A stretch of 11,122 nt of DNA from DATKMG01 sp041476565 (GTDB lineage: Bacteria > Acidobacteriota > Terriglobia > Versatilivoradales > Versatilivoraceae): positions 1 through 11,122 of the forward strand of contig JBGOTQ010000256.1 in NCBI GenBank assembly GCA_041476565.1, given 5' to 3'. The translations under genes were made by a program, and so were the position numbers. The stretch's first letter is position 1; every line of letters starts with the position of its first letter. Under the pieces are notes generated by a model. It saw only the letters and a program-made list of their open reading frames with translations, did no database searches and had not been told where the DNA came from. Positions 1-6,388 of the stretch are shown piece by piece.

Positions 1-1
1 C

Positions 2-1012
2 CAATTACAGGCAGTATTGGGCCCATTCAAAACGTTAGGCTGGGCTCACGACACCTGGGCTCTCAATGAGGAGAGGATTGACGAAAAGGTTTTCATGGAA
101 GATGTTTTTGAGACCATGGGCAAGCATGCGCAACTCCTGTATCATGAGTTGAAGTCTGACCCTGCAGCCTGTACCGTGGCAGTGTTTACAGCCACCGACA
201 GCGTCTCCCACATGCTTTACCGGTTGATAGATCCTGAGCACCCTCGCTACGACGCTCGGCTGGCCCAACAATTCGGCGACTCGATCCTTCGGACCTACCA
301 AAAAATGGATGAGATCATCGGCCGCGTGATGCAGCTTATGGATGCATCGACCACTCTCATTGTAGTATCCGACCATGGCTTCCATTCCTGGCGAAAAGGA
401 TTTAACACCAATACCTGGCTGGTGGAAAAGGGGTTCATGAAACTGAAGGGCAGTCAGGGCAAAAGCCCGGAAGATCTTTACAGCGAAGAGAGTTTCTTTC
501 CTAACGTAGATTGGGACCAGACGCAGGCCTATTCTCTCGGGCTTGGCCAGATTTACGTCAACTTGAAGGGAAGAGAGAAGCACGGGACCATCTATCAGAC
601 TAGTCCCGAATATGACGCGTTGCTGGACCGCATCATTGCAGGCTTGGAGAGTTACGTCGATCCGGATAACGGGGAGAGAATCATTGAAAAAGTGTACCCG
701 GGCAGGGATATCTTCCATGGTGACCAGGCCCGGGACTCAGCCGACCTCCAGATCGCCTTTCGCCCGAACTACCGGACCTCGTGGCAAACCACGCTGGGCG
801 CCGTCCCTGCCGGGATAGTGGTCGCGAACATGAAAAAGTGGAGTGGCGATCACTGTGCCTCCGATCCTTCCGAGACAAAGGGGATATTACTCTCCAACCG
901 CAAACCCACTCTTAAAGACATCTCCATCGCTGACATTGCTCCGACAGTCTTGCGCTACTTCGATGTTGCTGTTCCCCCGCAGATGGATGGAAAGGCCGCC
1001 GAGTTGAGATAG
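2..1012 (+). CDS. Alkaline-phosphatase-superfamily phosphodiesterase / nucleotide pyrophosphatase, 3' part (5' end outside window)
   Basis: The frame is open from the first bases of the window to a TAG at 1010-1012, giving 336 residues of the C-terminal part of a protein that would normally be about 500 or more. The protein belongs to the type I phosphodiesterase/nucleotide pyrophosphatase (NPP) branch of the alkaline phosphatase superfamily, two-metal enzymes that hydrolyse phosphodiesters or related esters. Visible metal-ligand motifs are TDSVSH (Asp at 197-199, His at 209-211), SDHGF (Asp-His at 371-376) and GDH (His at 851-853). The ending IADIAPTVLRYFDVAVPPQMDG is the usual C-terminal signature. 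The upstream metal Asp and nucleophilic Thr/Ser must lie before the window, so the TTG at 17 is not the true start. The substrate cannot be read from sequence; many relatives are exported, but the N-terminus is not visible. The family call is secure. Confidence 0.9.
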   Translation, partial: QLQAVLGPFKTLGWAHDTWALNEERIDEKVFMEDVFETMGKHAQLLYHELKSDPAACTVAVFTATDSVSHMLYRLIDPEHPRYDARLAQQFGDSILRTYQKMDEIIGRVMQLMDASTTLIVVSDHGFHSWRKGFNTNTWLVEKGFMKLKGSQGKSPEDLYSEESFFPNVDWDQTQAYSLGLGQIYVNLKGREKHGTIYQTSPEYDALLDRIIAGLESYVDPDNGERIIEKVYPGRDIFHGDQARDSADLQIAFRPNYRTSWQTTLGAVPAGIVVANMKKWSGDHCASDPSETKGILLSNRKPTLKDISIADIAPTVLRYFDVAVPPQMDGKAAELR

Positions 1013-1017
1013 GCTGA

Positions 1018-1089
1018 TCTGGAGACGTCGCGCCCTCACGGCGTTCTTGGGTCTTGGGGGAGCCGGGAGGAGGGCGTCCCGTCTCCGGA
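1018..1089 (+). repeat. Imperfect 20-bp inverted repeat (hairpin) between the phosphodiesterase and GH67-like genes
   Basis: Arms 1018-1037 and 1070-1089 pair as GGAGACG with CGTCTCC (1021-1027/1080-1086) and CGCCCTC with GAGGGCG (1031-1037/1070-1076). Two short mismatches separate these blocks, and TCT/GGA extends the outer end. A further CGGC (1039-1042) can pair with GCCG (1062-1065). The structure starts five bases after the stop at 1012 and ends 24 bases before the ATG at 1114. No T-run follows it, so it is not a classical intrinsic terminator. It could be an mRNA-stabilising hairpin, an attenuator, or a REP/MITE-type dispersed repeat. The pairing is read directly; the role is unknown. 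Confidence 0.6.
1049..1074 (+). promoter_or_regulatory. Canonical G-quadruplex motif in the leader of the GH67-like gene
   Basis: Four G-tracts, GGG (1049-1051), GGGGG (1056-1060), GGG (1065-1067) and GGG (1072-1074), are separated by three loops of exactly four bases. This meets the G3+N1-7 rule on the coding strand, so it would form in mRNA or in the non-template DNA strand. The last tract is also part of the 3' arm of the surrounding hairpin (1070-1089), so the full hairpin and the G-quadruplex cannot form together. It lies 40 bases upstream of the start codon. The motif is seen directly; function is inference. Confidence 0.5.
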
Positions 1090-1113
1090 AGTTGGGCGAG
1101 GTAATAAACAGCA

Positions 1114-3063
1114 ATGGGATTTCGAATGGCAACAGTGGCTTTCAGTTTCCTGCTTGCGGCATCGATCGGGATCAGGCTGTTGGCCGCCGCAGGGAATGAA
1201 GTCCGTGCAGCTGGTGACCAGAACCTGGAAATCACGGGAGGGTGGCAGATCCGAATACCTCCTTCCTGCCACAAGGCGGTGGCGCGTGCAGCCATGGATC
1301 TCCAAGCCTTCCTCAGGGACCGCCACCGTTTGGAACTGAAGATTGTCGAAGGAAACGGCGGCAGAGGTATCGTGCTGGCGGTCAATAGCCAGCAGGGAGA
1401 GGGCCGCTTTTCGCTGCGTGCGATTCCGGTCAAGGACCAGATTTTGGTCGAGGGTCCAAACCCTCTTGCTGTCTATCAAGGTGTATTGCTATTGGAAGAT
1501 TACCTGGCGGAGCAGCCGTCAGTTTCAAGCTCGTTCAAGAGGAGCGTCGTCTTTCCGTTCAAGGACCGTTACCTGATTTGGAACGCGCTTCTGACGGGTC
1601 AGAATAAGGGAGCCATCGGGTTCGATCTGGAACGGCACGTACGGGAGGCGGTTCGTCTCGGATACACCGGCATGGAATGCAACCGGTTTGTGGGAATGAC
1701 CCTTTCGCAACAAGGCCACCCACGGGATCCATACCCCTGGTACACGTACTGGGGGCCCTCGATGGATCAGTTCGTCACCTCACCGCTCTTTGAAGGGGTT
1801 TTTCCCAAAGATTACCTCGCCAGAAATCTAGCCGACCTGAAACATGTTGTCCAGGTGGTCAAATCATACGGCTTGAAACCCATCTTCATGGGATACGAGC
1901 CCCGTTACGTCCCAGAGACGTTTCTTCAGCGACACCCCGACCTTCGCGGTCCGCGCGTGGATCACCCTTTACGGAGCATGACGCCGCGATACTCGCTCTG
2001 CACAGACCAACCGGAGGTGCTGGGGCACTACCGGACGCTGGCACGTCAACTGGCAGAGGAGGTGCCGGACCTGGCGGAAATGCATGTGATCTTTTACGAC
2101 AGCGGAGCGGGCTTCTGCTGGGGAAAGGGGCTTTATTCGGGGCGCAACGGACCTGCATACTGCCAGAACGTGCCAATGGGCGAGCGGATGCGGAAGTTCT
2201 TCATGAGTATCAGGCAAGGGTTCCTCGACGCAGGTCGAGACATCGTGCTTGTTGCCCAGCCACACGGCGGTACCCGGGGCGAATTCGACGAGTTCTTCTC
2301 GAGTGTGCCAAAGGAGGTGGAGTTTACGGCAGGTAGCTGGGCCTCGTGGAGCCTGACGTATGAAGACCCCCTCGGAATCGACCGGCACGTGATTTCACGC
2401 CAGCGTGAGACGGGACGTAGAACGCTTTACTACCAGGAGCACTTCTTTGGTTTCGATGTGGCGCCAACCACGGAGTTTCCGGTGCCTTATTATCTGGCCG
2501 ACCGGCTGCACCGGGCCCTAGAACTGAAGCTGGATGCCCTGAACACGCTGGGAGGCATGGTCTCACCGCCCATCAAGGAACGGTCGGCGATGCAGGAGGT
2601 CTACCGCCGGTTCCTTCTAGACCGGGCTACATCGAGTGACGAGATAGTGAAGCAAGTTGCCCAGGATCTCGGCGGGCTCGAGGGCGGCAACCTGCTCATG
2701 GCCGCCTGGAAAGACATCCACGCCGCAATAGGAAAGAACGGGCGGAATATCGGGTTTGCGCTGGGACTTGAATACGCTTCACGGCGGACACTAGTCCGGC
2801 CGCTGGTCCCGGACCCCTCGGCACTGTTGCCCGGCGAGCGAGACTGGTGGCAGGCTTACACGTTCGGCGGTGATTTGCGCTTCGGCCATGCTCATCTGTT
2901 CCGGGGCGAAGGGGGACCTCTATCTCAAGATTGGTACAGGGGCAATTACGAGCAGTCGATGCGCACGAGCGAGGTGTTCCAGCACGCCTCAGCGGCGCTG
3001 GGGACCTTCCTGCATGATCATCCAGATGCAGGGGGGCAGGTACCCTTACTTGCGGTCGCATGA
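1114..3063 (+). CDS. Secreted GH67-like (alpha-glucuronidase-like) glycoside hydrolase, 5' part of a frameshifted gene
   Basis: The open frame gives 649 residues, of which roughly the first 640 are genuine. The N-terminus (MATVAFSFLLAASIGIRLL region) is a signal peptide; ATG 1114 or the in-frame ATG 1126 may start it, with GAGG at 1098-1101 as a distant Shine-Dalgarno. Residues about 37-145 match the alpha/beta domain that precedes the catalytic barrel in GH67/GH20-type enzymes, ending in the characteristic NPLAVYQGVLLLEDYL. From about 150 on, a barrel-like region follows, with carboxylates such as Asp329 in FYDSG and Glu442 in YYQEHFFG, which may or may not be catalytic. GH67 enzymes remove (methyl)glucuronic acid from xylo-oligosaccharides; the substrate here is unproven. 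At the G6 run (3031-3036) the frame is lost and a TGA follows at 3061-3063; the rest of the protein continues in the +2 frame. Removing one G gives a 767-residue protein. Assignment is to a GH67-like superfamily, not an exact family. Confidence 0.72.
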   Translation: MGFRMATVAFSFLLAASIGIRLLAAAGNEVRAAGDQNLEITGGWQIRIPPSCHKAVARAAMDLQAFLRDRHRLELKIVEGNGGRGIVLAVNSQQGEGRFSLRAIPVKDQILVEGPNPLAVYQGVLLLEDYLAEQPSVSSSFKRSVVFPFKDRYLIWNALLTGQNKGAIGFDLERHVREAVRLGYTGMECNRFVGMTLSQQGHPRDPYPWYTYWGPSMDQFVTSPLFEGVFPKDYLARNLADLKHVVQVVKSYGLKPIFMGYEPRYVPETFLQRHPDLRGPRVDHPLRSMTPRYSLCTDQPEVLGHYRTLARQLAEEVPDLAEMHVIFYDSGAGFCWGKGLYSGRNGPAYCQNVPMGERMRKFFMSIRQGFLDAGRDIVLVAQPHGGTRGEFDEFFSSVPKEVEFTAGSWASWSLTYEDPLGIDRHVISRQRETGRRTLYYQEHFFGFDVAPTTEFPVPYYLADRLHRALELKLDALNTLGGMVSPPIKERSAMQEVYRRFLLDRATSSDEIVKQVAQDLGGLEGGNLLMAAWKDIHAAIGKNGRNIGFALGLEYASRRTLVRPLVPDPSALLPGERDWWQAYTFGGDLRFGHAHLFRGEGGPLSQDWYRGNYEQSMRTSEVFQHASAALGTFLHDHPDAGGQVPLLAVA

Positions 3064-3418
3064 ACGCCAGCTGCGGCTTATTGCACATGTGTACGCCACC
3101 GGAGCAAATCTCTTTGAGGGTCAGCGAATCCTGGACAAATATTCCTCGAAGGCCATAGAACCTGAACTGAAAAGCGACGTGGACGCCGATGTTGAGCGGT
3201 TCCAGAAATTGGTGACCGGCGAGATTGAGAACACCCAGGGGTTGGTGCAGTTTCTCGAAGAAGGGGGTGACATCGGAATGGTTCTGCTCCCTCAAGAGAC
3301 GACCTGGGGTTTCAGCACAAACCTGCCGGATCTCTTGCGTCGGAAAATGGACATTATGAAGCGTCACCTTCAGGAAACCAACGAGGTCATGAACCGATGG
3401 TTTGACAGTGCATACTAG
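3032..3418 (+). pseudogene. Displaced 3' part of the GH67-like gene (C-terminal ~128 residues in the +2 frame)
   Basis: After the G run the coding pattern continues in the +2 frame as RYPYLRSHERQLRLIAHVY and onwards to TAG at 3416-3418. It is a helix-rich C-terminal segment with normal composition, including ETTWGFSTNLPDLLRRKMDI near the end. In-frame ATG codons upstream (from 2870) only cover shadow sequence of the first part, so this is not an independent gene. One G too many in the run 3031-3036 explains the break: with five G the text reads DAGG-RYPYLRSHE without a gap. The cause may be a sequencing/assembly error, a true mutation, or slippage-dependent expression; the intact coding character of the tail argues against old decay. 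Confidence 0.75.
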
Positions 3419-3472
3419 TCAAGCTAGTGGTTTGTGCCTTGTCACCTTGGCGGTTCAAGTTTTCAAATGGTT

Positions 3473-4699
3473 TCACTTGACCGGGAACACCATGAGCTGG
3501 CTCAGTGCCTCTTCTTCACCCATCACGACATATCGTCCATCTTCTGAGACTGCGAGTGTGCCCAGCTGGAATCCTCGCCAGGAGATTCCCTGTTCGAGGC
3601 CTGGCTCGGTCATAGTAAAACGTGGATTACCTAGATCGACATAACCCTGGATCTTGGGATCATAACTGAACAGATGTGCATATCCCGGCGCGGCTCCCCC
3701 CACGCCATATAGTTTGCCGTCCCCGGCAAAAGCCAGGCCCTTCATGCGCGGCATCAAGATAGGTTTGCCAAGATTGATGACAACCCCGGATTCGGAATCC
3801 AGCCGGAAGAGTTGGCCGTCTCCCGCATTGCCTCCGTACAACGAGCCGTCGGAAGCCATGGCCCAGGCATCAACCCGCCCTAGTGGCCGCCGACCCCATA
3901 CCTCTGGCAGCTGACCCGTCAAGGTTTCGATCCTTCGGGAGGCCGGAGTGTACCGAAACAGCTTGCTGACAGGCATACTTCCGAAGACTCTCCCTTTTCT
4001 GTCGAGGATCAAACGGCGGCTCAAAACATCTTCAGGCTGGAGTGCATAATTCCGCAGGAAAGAGAGGATCTCGCTGGTGAGAACGGTTTCTTCAAAGATA
4101 CGGGTGTCATCGTTTCGGAGATCCCGGCAGAAAAACTTGCCCGAAGGATGGCTAATGCCATAAATGACCGGGACTCCGCCATCAGCAGCCACGGCGAAAA
4201 CCCCTTCGCCTCGGATGGGAATTCCCAGGTCCTTGACCACGAGCTGGTCATTCTCGATCCTGACCTCGATTAGATGTCCACTATCACCGCTCCGGTCAGG
4301 CATGGTCCCGGCATACAGAGTTCCACGAGAGCCGCGGCCGAAACCACTTTGGATCGCACGCTGGCCCGAAATCACTGTCGAGAGATCCACGACCTTTTCC
4401 AACCGGCGTTTGGAGAGCGAGACCGTGAATAGGAATGGGCTCAAACCGGGACTGGCTGAGGTGCCCCCCACGACCTTGTCTCCAAGGACTTCCAGAGAAG
4501 TGATGGCATTGCGGTAGATGGGTAGACGCGGATAAGGAGAGTTCTCCAGGGAGACTTCCACGGCAAAACTGCCGGGGGGGGTGAAAAAGGTGTACTCGGC
4601 CTCGAGGGCCTGGGCGGCCGGGAAAAGAACCGCCAGACAAAGCAAAGCCAGCAGGGGCCGTCGGCTCAAACCTGCAATCGTCACAGTATTCCGCCTCAT
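3473..4699 (-). CDS. Secreted beta-propeller-like protein (second gene of a minus-strand pair)
   Basis: A 408-residue protein with a clear signal peptide (hydrophobic stretch RRPLLALLCLAVLFPAAQA, probable cleavage after AQA). The rest is made of repeated beta-rich units of about 45-60 residues with a Gly-Leu-Tyr-Gly opening and an Phe-x-Tyr-Asp-Pro...Asp-Leu-Gly ending, for example GSLYGGNAGDGQLFRLD, then GKLYGVGGAAPGYAHLFSYD and GYVDLGNP. This is typical of a propeller of about six or seven blades. The start ATG overlaps the TGA of the upstream gene (ATGA at 4696-4699) and is preceded by AAGGAAA (4704-4710), so translation is probably coupled. Propellers of this kind occur in carbohydrate lyases, dehydrogenases and binding proteins, but I see no catalytic motif that decides. 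The coding strand carries eight C in a row (4574-4581) near residue 40. It ends convergently to the GH67-like gene, 54 bp away. Confidence 0.75.
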   Translation of the reverse strand: MRRNTVTIAGLSRRPLLALLCLAVLFPAAQALEAEYTFFTPPGSFAVEVSLENSPYPRLPIYRNAITSLEVLGDKVVGGTSASPGLSPFLFTVSLSKRRLEKVVDLSTVISGQRAIQSGFGRGSRGTLYAGTMPDRSGDSGHLIEVRIENDQLVVKDLGIPIRGEGVFAVAADGGVPVIYGISHPSGKFFCRDLRNDDTRIFEETVLTSEILSFLRNYALQPEDVLSRRLILDRKGRVFGSMPVSKLFRYTPASRRIETLTGQLPEVWGRRPLGRVDAWAMASDGSLYGGNAGDGQLFRLDSESGVVINLGKPILMPRMKGLAFAGDGKLYGVGGAAPGYAHLFSYDPKIQGYVDLGNPRFTMTEPGLEQGISWRGFQLGTLAVSEDGRYVVMGEEEALSQLMVFPVK

Positions 4700-5934
4700 C
4701 GGATTTCCTTTCCCGGATTTAGAATGATCATGAAGGGCCGGCTAGCACCAGATTCGCCCCTCCTCTCAGCCTGCGGGTCACTCCGCCGCCCGGTGAAGTA
4801 GAGGTTGCCCTGATCATCTTTGACGTCGGAGCCTGTGACTTCACTGATGATGGACAATGGAAAGGTCAACACGATTTTCTTGGTCCGGGTTTGGGGATCG
4901 AATTCCATTAAAACGATATTCTCGCCCTGGCCGGCATACATCCCATGCCCGCCAATGAAGTAATAAAGCTTGCCATTCTTCCCCAAGGCCAGGTTTGGGG
5001 AGTAGTAATTCCACGCCGGCCGCAGCGATCCATCAAAGATTCCTCCCAGGTCCTCGATCGTGCCAATCCCTTTCTGCGTGGGGTGAAAGGCCAACATTTT
5101 TGCGCCATAGGTCACCAGGTAAATGGTGCCCGCGCTGAGATCCCGAGCATAGGCCGTAATCCCTGTGATGATGTGCTCTCCGGGAGTACCCGGAAATAAC
5201 GGGAGGCTCTCTCGACCGAAGACTAGTTGGCCCGTGTCTCGCTCGTACTTGACCAGGCGTTGCCGCCAGTCACCATAATAGACGTTGTTCCACCCGTCGC
5301 TGAAGATGACGCGAGGGACATGATCACTACCCAACCGGCCCAGGTCACGCAAGTCGTTCTTCCGAGGATCGTAGACCAAAAAATGGACCTGAGGATAAGA
5401 GACTGCGCATATCTGACCGGTGGCTTGATCCACCGCCAGGTCCTTGATGCTCTCATACTGGAGACCGACCCCCAGGTTGGCGAGCCGCTCCGATGCAGGA
5501 TCCCACTTCATGAAGAATCCGCCGCCGTAACCGTGAGGATGCTCCATCAGGTATTCTTCACGGCTCTCGCCGCCATCGGTTGTGAAGTACATGGCTCCGT
5601 CCGGGCCTTCTACGAGTTGGGAGTGGACCTTCCCCTGCCATTGATAGTCGCGAAGATTAGCCAGTTGGGGAATGAATCCACAAAGTCTCATCTTTTCAGA
5701 TGTCGTGTCGTATTCAAAGAGCCCGACCCGATCGCGATGGTTAGTGACCCCGATGAACACCCTTTTGTACTTGGAGCTGTAGCCGATTGATCCCCAGGAG
5801 GAATGGGCCTCTGGAAAATCAGGGTATTCCACGAAACGGATGTTCCTGCCAGTGATCTCAGCCAGGCAATCACCTGAAACGCCGAGCAGCAAACCGAAAA
5901 GGAATAAAGGTACAAGCCTAACGATCTTCCTCAT
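4696..5934 (-). CDS. Secreted beta-propeller-like protein (first gene of the minus-strand pair)
   Basis: A 412-residue protein with an N-terminal signal peptide (RLVPLFLFGLLLGVSGDCLA). A Cys is present, but the preceding residues SGD do not form a normal lipobox, so cleavage by signal peptidase I after CLA is more likely. The body shows repeated beta-strand units with YDP/DLG turns (FLVYDPRKNDLRDLG, LAFHPTQKGIGTIEDLG, VLMEFDPQTRTKKI) and Gly-rich loops such as DGAMYFTTDGGES and GKLYYFIGGHGM. This layout resembles the protein encoded just downstream and suggests a diverged tandem duplication. AGGAAAG lies about ten bases before the ATG. It heads the two-gene minus-strand operon and faces the DUF5107-TPR gene across a 450-bp divergent region. 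The enzymatic or binding role is unknown. Confidence 0.75.
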   Translation of the reverse strand: MRKIVRLVPLFLFGLLLGVSGDCLAEITGRNIRFVEYPDFPEAHSSWGSIGYSSKYKRVFIGVTNHRDRVGLFEYDTTSEKMRLCGFIPQLANLRDYQWQGKVHSQLVEGPDGAMYFTTDGGESREEYLMEHPHGYGGGFFMKWDPASERLANLGVGLQYESIKDLAVDQATGQICAVSYPQVHFLVYDPRKNDLRDLGRLGSDHVPRVIFSDGWNNVYYGDWRQRLVKYERDTGQLVFGRESLPLFPGTPGEHIITGITAYARDLSAGTIYLVTYGAKMLAFHPTQKGIGTIEDLGGIFDGSLRPAWNYYSPNLALGKNGKLYYFIGGHGMYAGQGENIVLMEFDPQTRTKKIVLTFPLSIISEVTGSDVKDDQGNLYFTGRRSDPQAERRGESGASRPFMIILNPGKEIR

Positions 5935-5968
5935 ATGTCAGTCTTTCCTATGTGAATTCGCTTGAAAT

Positions 5969-5983
5969 CACACCGACAGTGTG
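5969..5983. promoter_or_regulatory. Short palindrome in the leader of the minus-strand operon
   Basis: CACAC (5969-5973) and GTGTG (5979-5983) form a perfect 5-bp inverted repeat around a 5-base centre. It sits just downstream of the possible minus-strand -10 box, about 35 bp before the ATG of the first propeller gene. It could be an operator half-site pair or a weak hairpin at the 5' end of the transcript. The symmetry is seen; function is a guess and chance is not excluded. Confidence 0.25.
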
Positions 5984-5987
5984 CCAA

Positions 5988-6014
5988 GTTATATGGGTTT
6001 CTTGTCGTTTGCAA
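5988..6014 (-). promoter_or_regulatory. Possible sigma70-type promoter for the beta-propeller operon
   Basis: On the minus strand TTGCAA (6014-6009) and TATAAC (5993-5988) resemble -35 and -10 boxes, separated by 15 bases, which is shorter than the usual 17. They lie about 55-80 bp upstream of the ATG at 5934, inside the most AT-rich part of the divergent region. Position and box similarity support it, the short spacer weakens it. Confidence 0.3.
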
Positions 6015-6119
6015 GTAATATCTGGTTTCTGCTCCCTCTATTGATTCACCACTATTGCCGAGTTCATGCTCCCAGCCTGACCCCCATTTGGATTGCTCTT
6101 TGGGGAAAAGCATTCAAGC

Positions 6120-6133
6120 CTCCTTTGAAGGAG
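6120..6133. promoter_or_regulatory. Palindrome covering the Shine-Dalgarno of the 81-aa ORF
   Basis: CTCCTT (6120-6125) and AAGGAG (6128-6133) are perfect inverted copies around two bases. As RNA, at least the four outer pairs (CTCC with GGAG) can close a six-base loop and mask the ribosome-binding site. The same symmetry could be a protein-binding site in DNA. Short enough to be coincidental. Confidence 0.3.
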
Positions 6134-6142
6134 AACTGAACC

Positions 6143-6388
6143 ATGGATGCATCGACATCCTCAATCATGAGAATCTCCAGCCGTCGCAGGAATCAACAGG
6201 AGTCTGTTCCGCAAGGCTGTCTCTCAGCTCGAGGCGCACGGCCCGAATCCTTCCGTCTAATCCCGCTCCTTGCCATTGAAAATGGCTATCTCGAAAAACC
6301 TGTCTATGAGAAACTCCGAAATGCATCAATGGAATTAAGTGCCTGGCTGTCGAACCAAATTAAGGCTTTAAAGGTGGTGGTTAAATGA
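6143..6388 (+). CDS. Small ORF, 81 aa, C-terminus resembling four-helix-bundle (S23/IVP) proteins; possible remnant
   Basis: A strong Shine-Dalgarno AAGGAG (6128-6133) lies nine bases before the ATG, and the TGA overlaps the next start (ATGA at 6385-6388), so it could be translated and coupled to the large TPR gene. The first half is Ser/Arg-rich and unlike any family I know. The second half, LLAIENGYLEKPVYEKLRNA and then ELSAWLSNQIKALK, follows the pattern of the last helices of four-helix-bundle proteins of the 23S rRNA intervening-sequence (S23) type: LLIA..LGYL...Y..L......L..LI..LK. Full-length relatives have about 115-130 residues, so the first helices and the conserved NIAEG segment are missing. 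I could not find a convincing N-terminal part in other frames. It may be a decayed fragment that happens to keep an open frame, a genuine small leader protein, or chance. Confidence 0.38.
   Translation: MDASTSSIMRISSRRRNQQESVPQGCLSARGARPESFRLIPLLAIENGYLEKPVYEKLRNASMELSAWLSNQIKALKVVVK

Noticed and set aside
338..351. 14-mer ATGGATGCATCGAC repeated at 6143-6156
   Set aside because: A single match of this length in 11 kb is close to chance, and flanking sequence shows no similarity.
35..718. Long antisense frame (227 codons) opposite the phosphodiesterase gene
   Set aside because: It lies fully opposite a well-supported gene, has no recognisable domain or ribosome-binding site, and is expected by chance in GC-rich coding DNA.
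912..1479. Overlapping minus-strand frames across the leader and the start of the GH67-like gene
   Set aside because: Composition is Pro/Arg/Ser-rich shadow sequence, opposite clear coding DNA with a signal peptide; no family resemblance.
2696..3367. 223-codon minus-strand frame spanning the frameshift
   Set aside because: Both plus-strand halves show family-like coding text, while the antisense product is low-complexity shadow; it does not explain the frameshift.
3419..3430. 12-mer TCAAGCTAGTGG repeated at 9429-9440, a possible attachment-site pair
   Set aside because: A few 12-mer repeats are expected by chance in a window of this size; no integrase or element boundary is present.
3419..3480. 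Possible bidirectional terminator between the convergent genes (TCAAGT 3455-3460 with ACTTGA 3475-3480)
   Set aside because: Only six pairs around a 14-base loop, no following T-run, and one arm reaches into the coding sequence; too weak to call.
5227..5790. 187-codon plus-strand frame opposite the first beta-propeller gene
   Set aside because: Antisense shadow: the minus-strand product has a signal peptide and blade repeats, whereas this frame has no domain or start signal.
6055..6279. 74-codon plus-strand frame overlapping the 81-aa ORF
   Set aside because: No ribosome-binding site and no recognisable pattern; the other frame has the strong Shine-Dalgarno and the family-like C-terminus.
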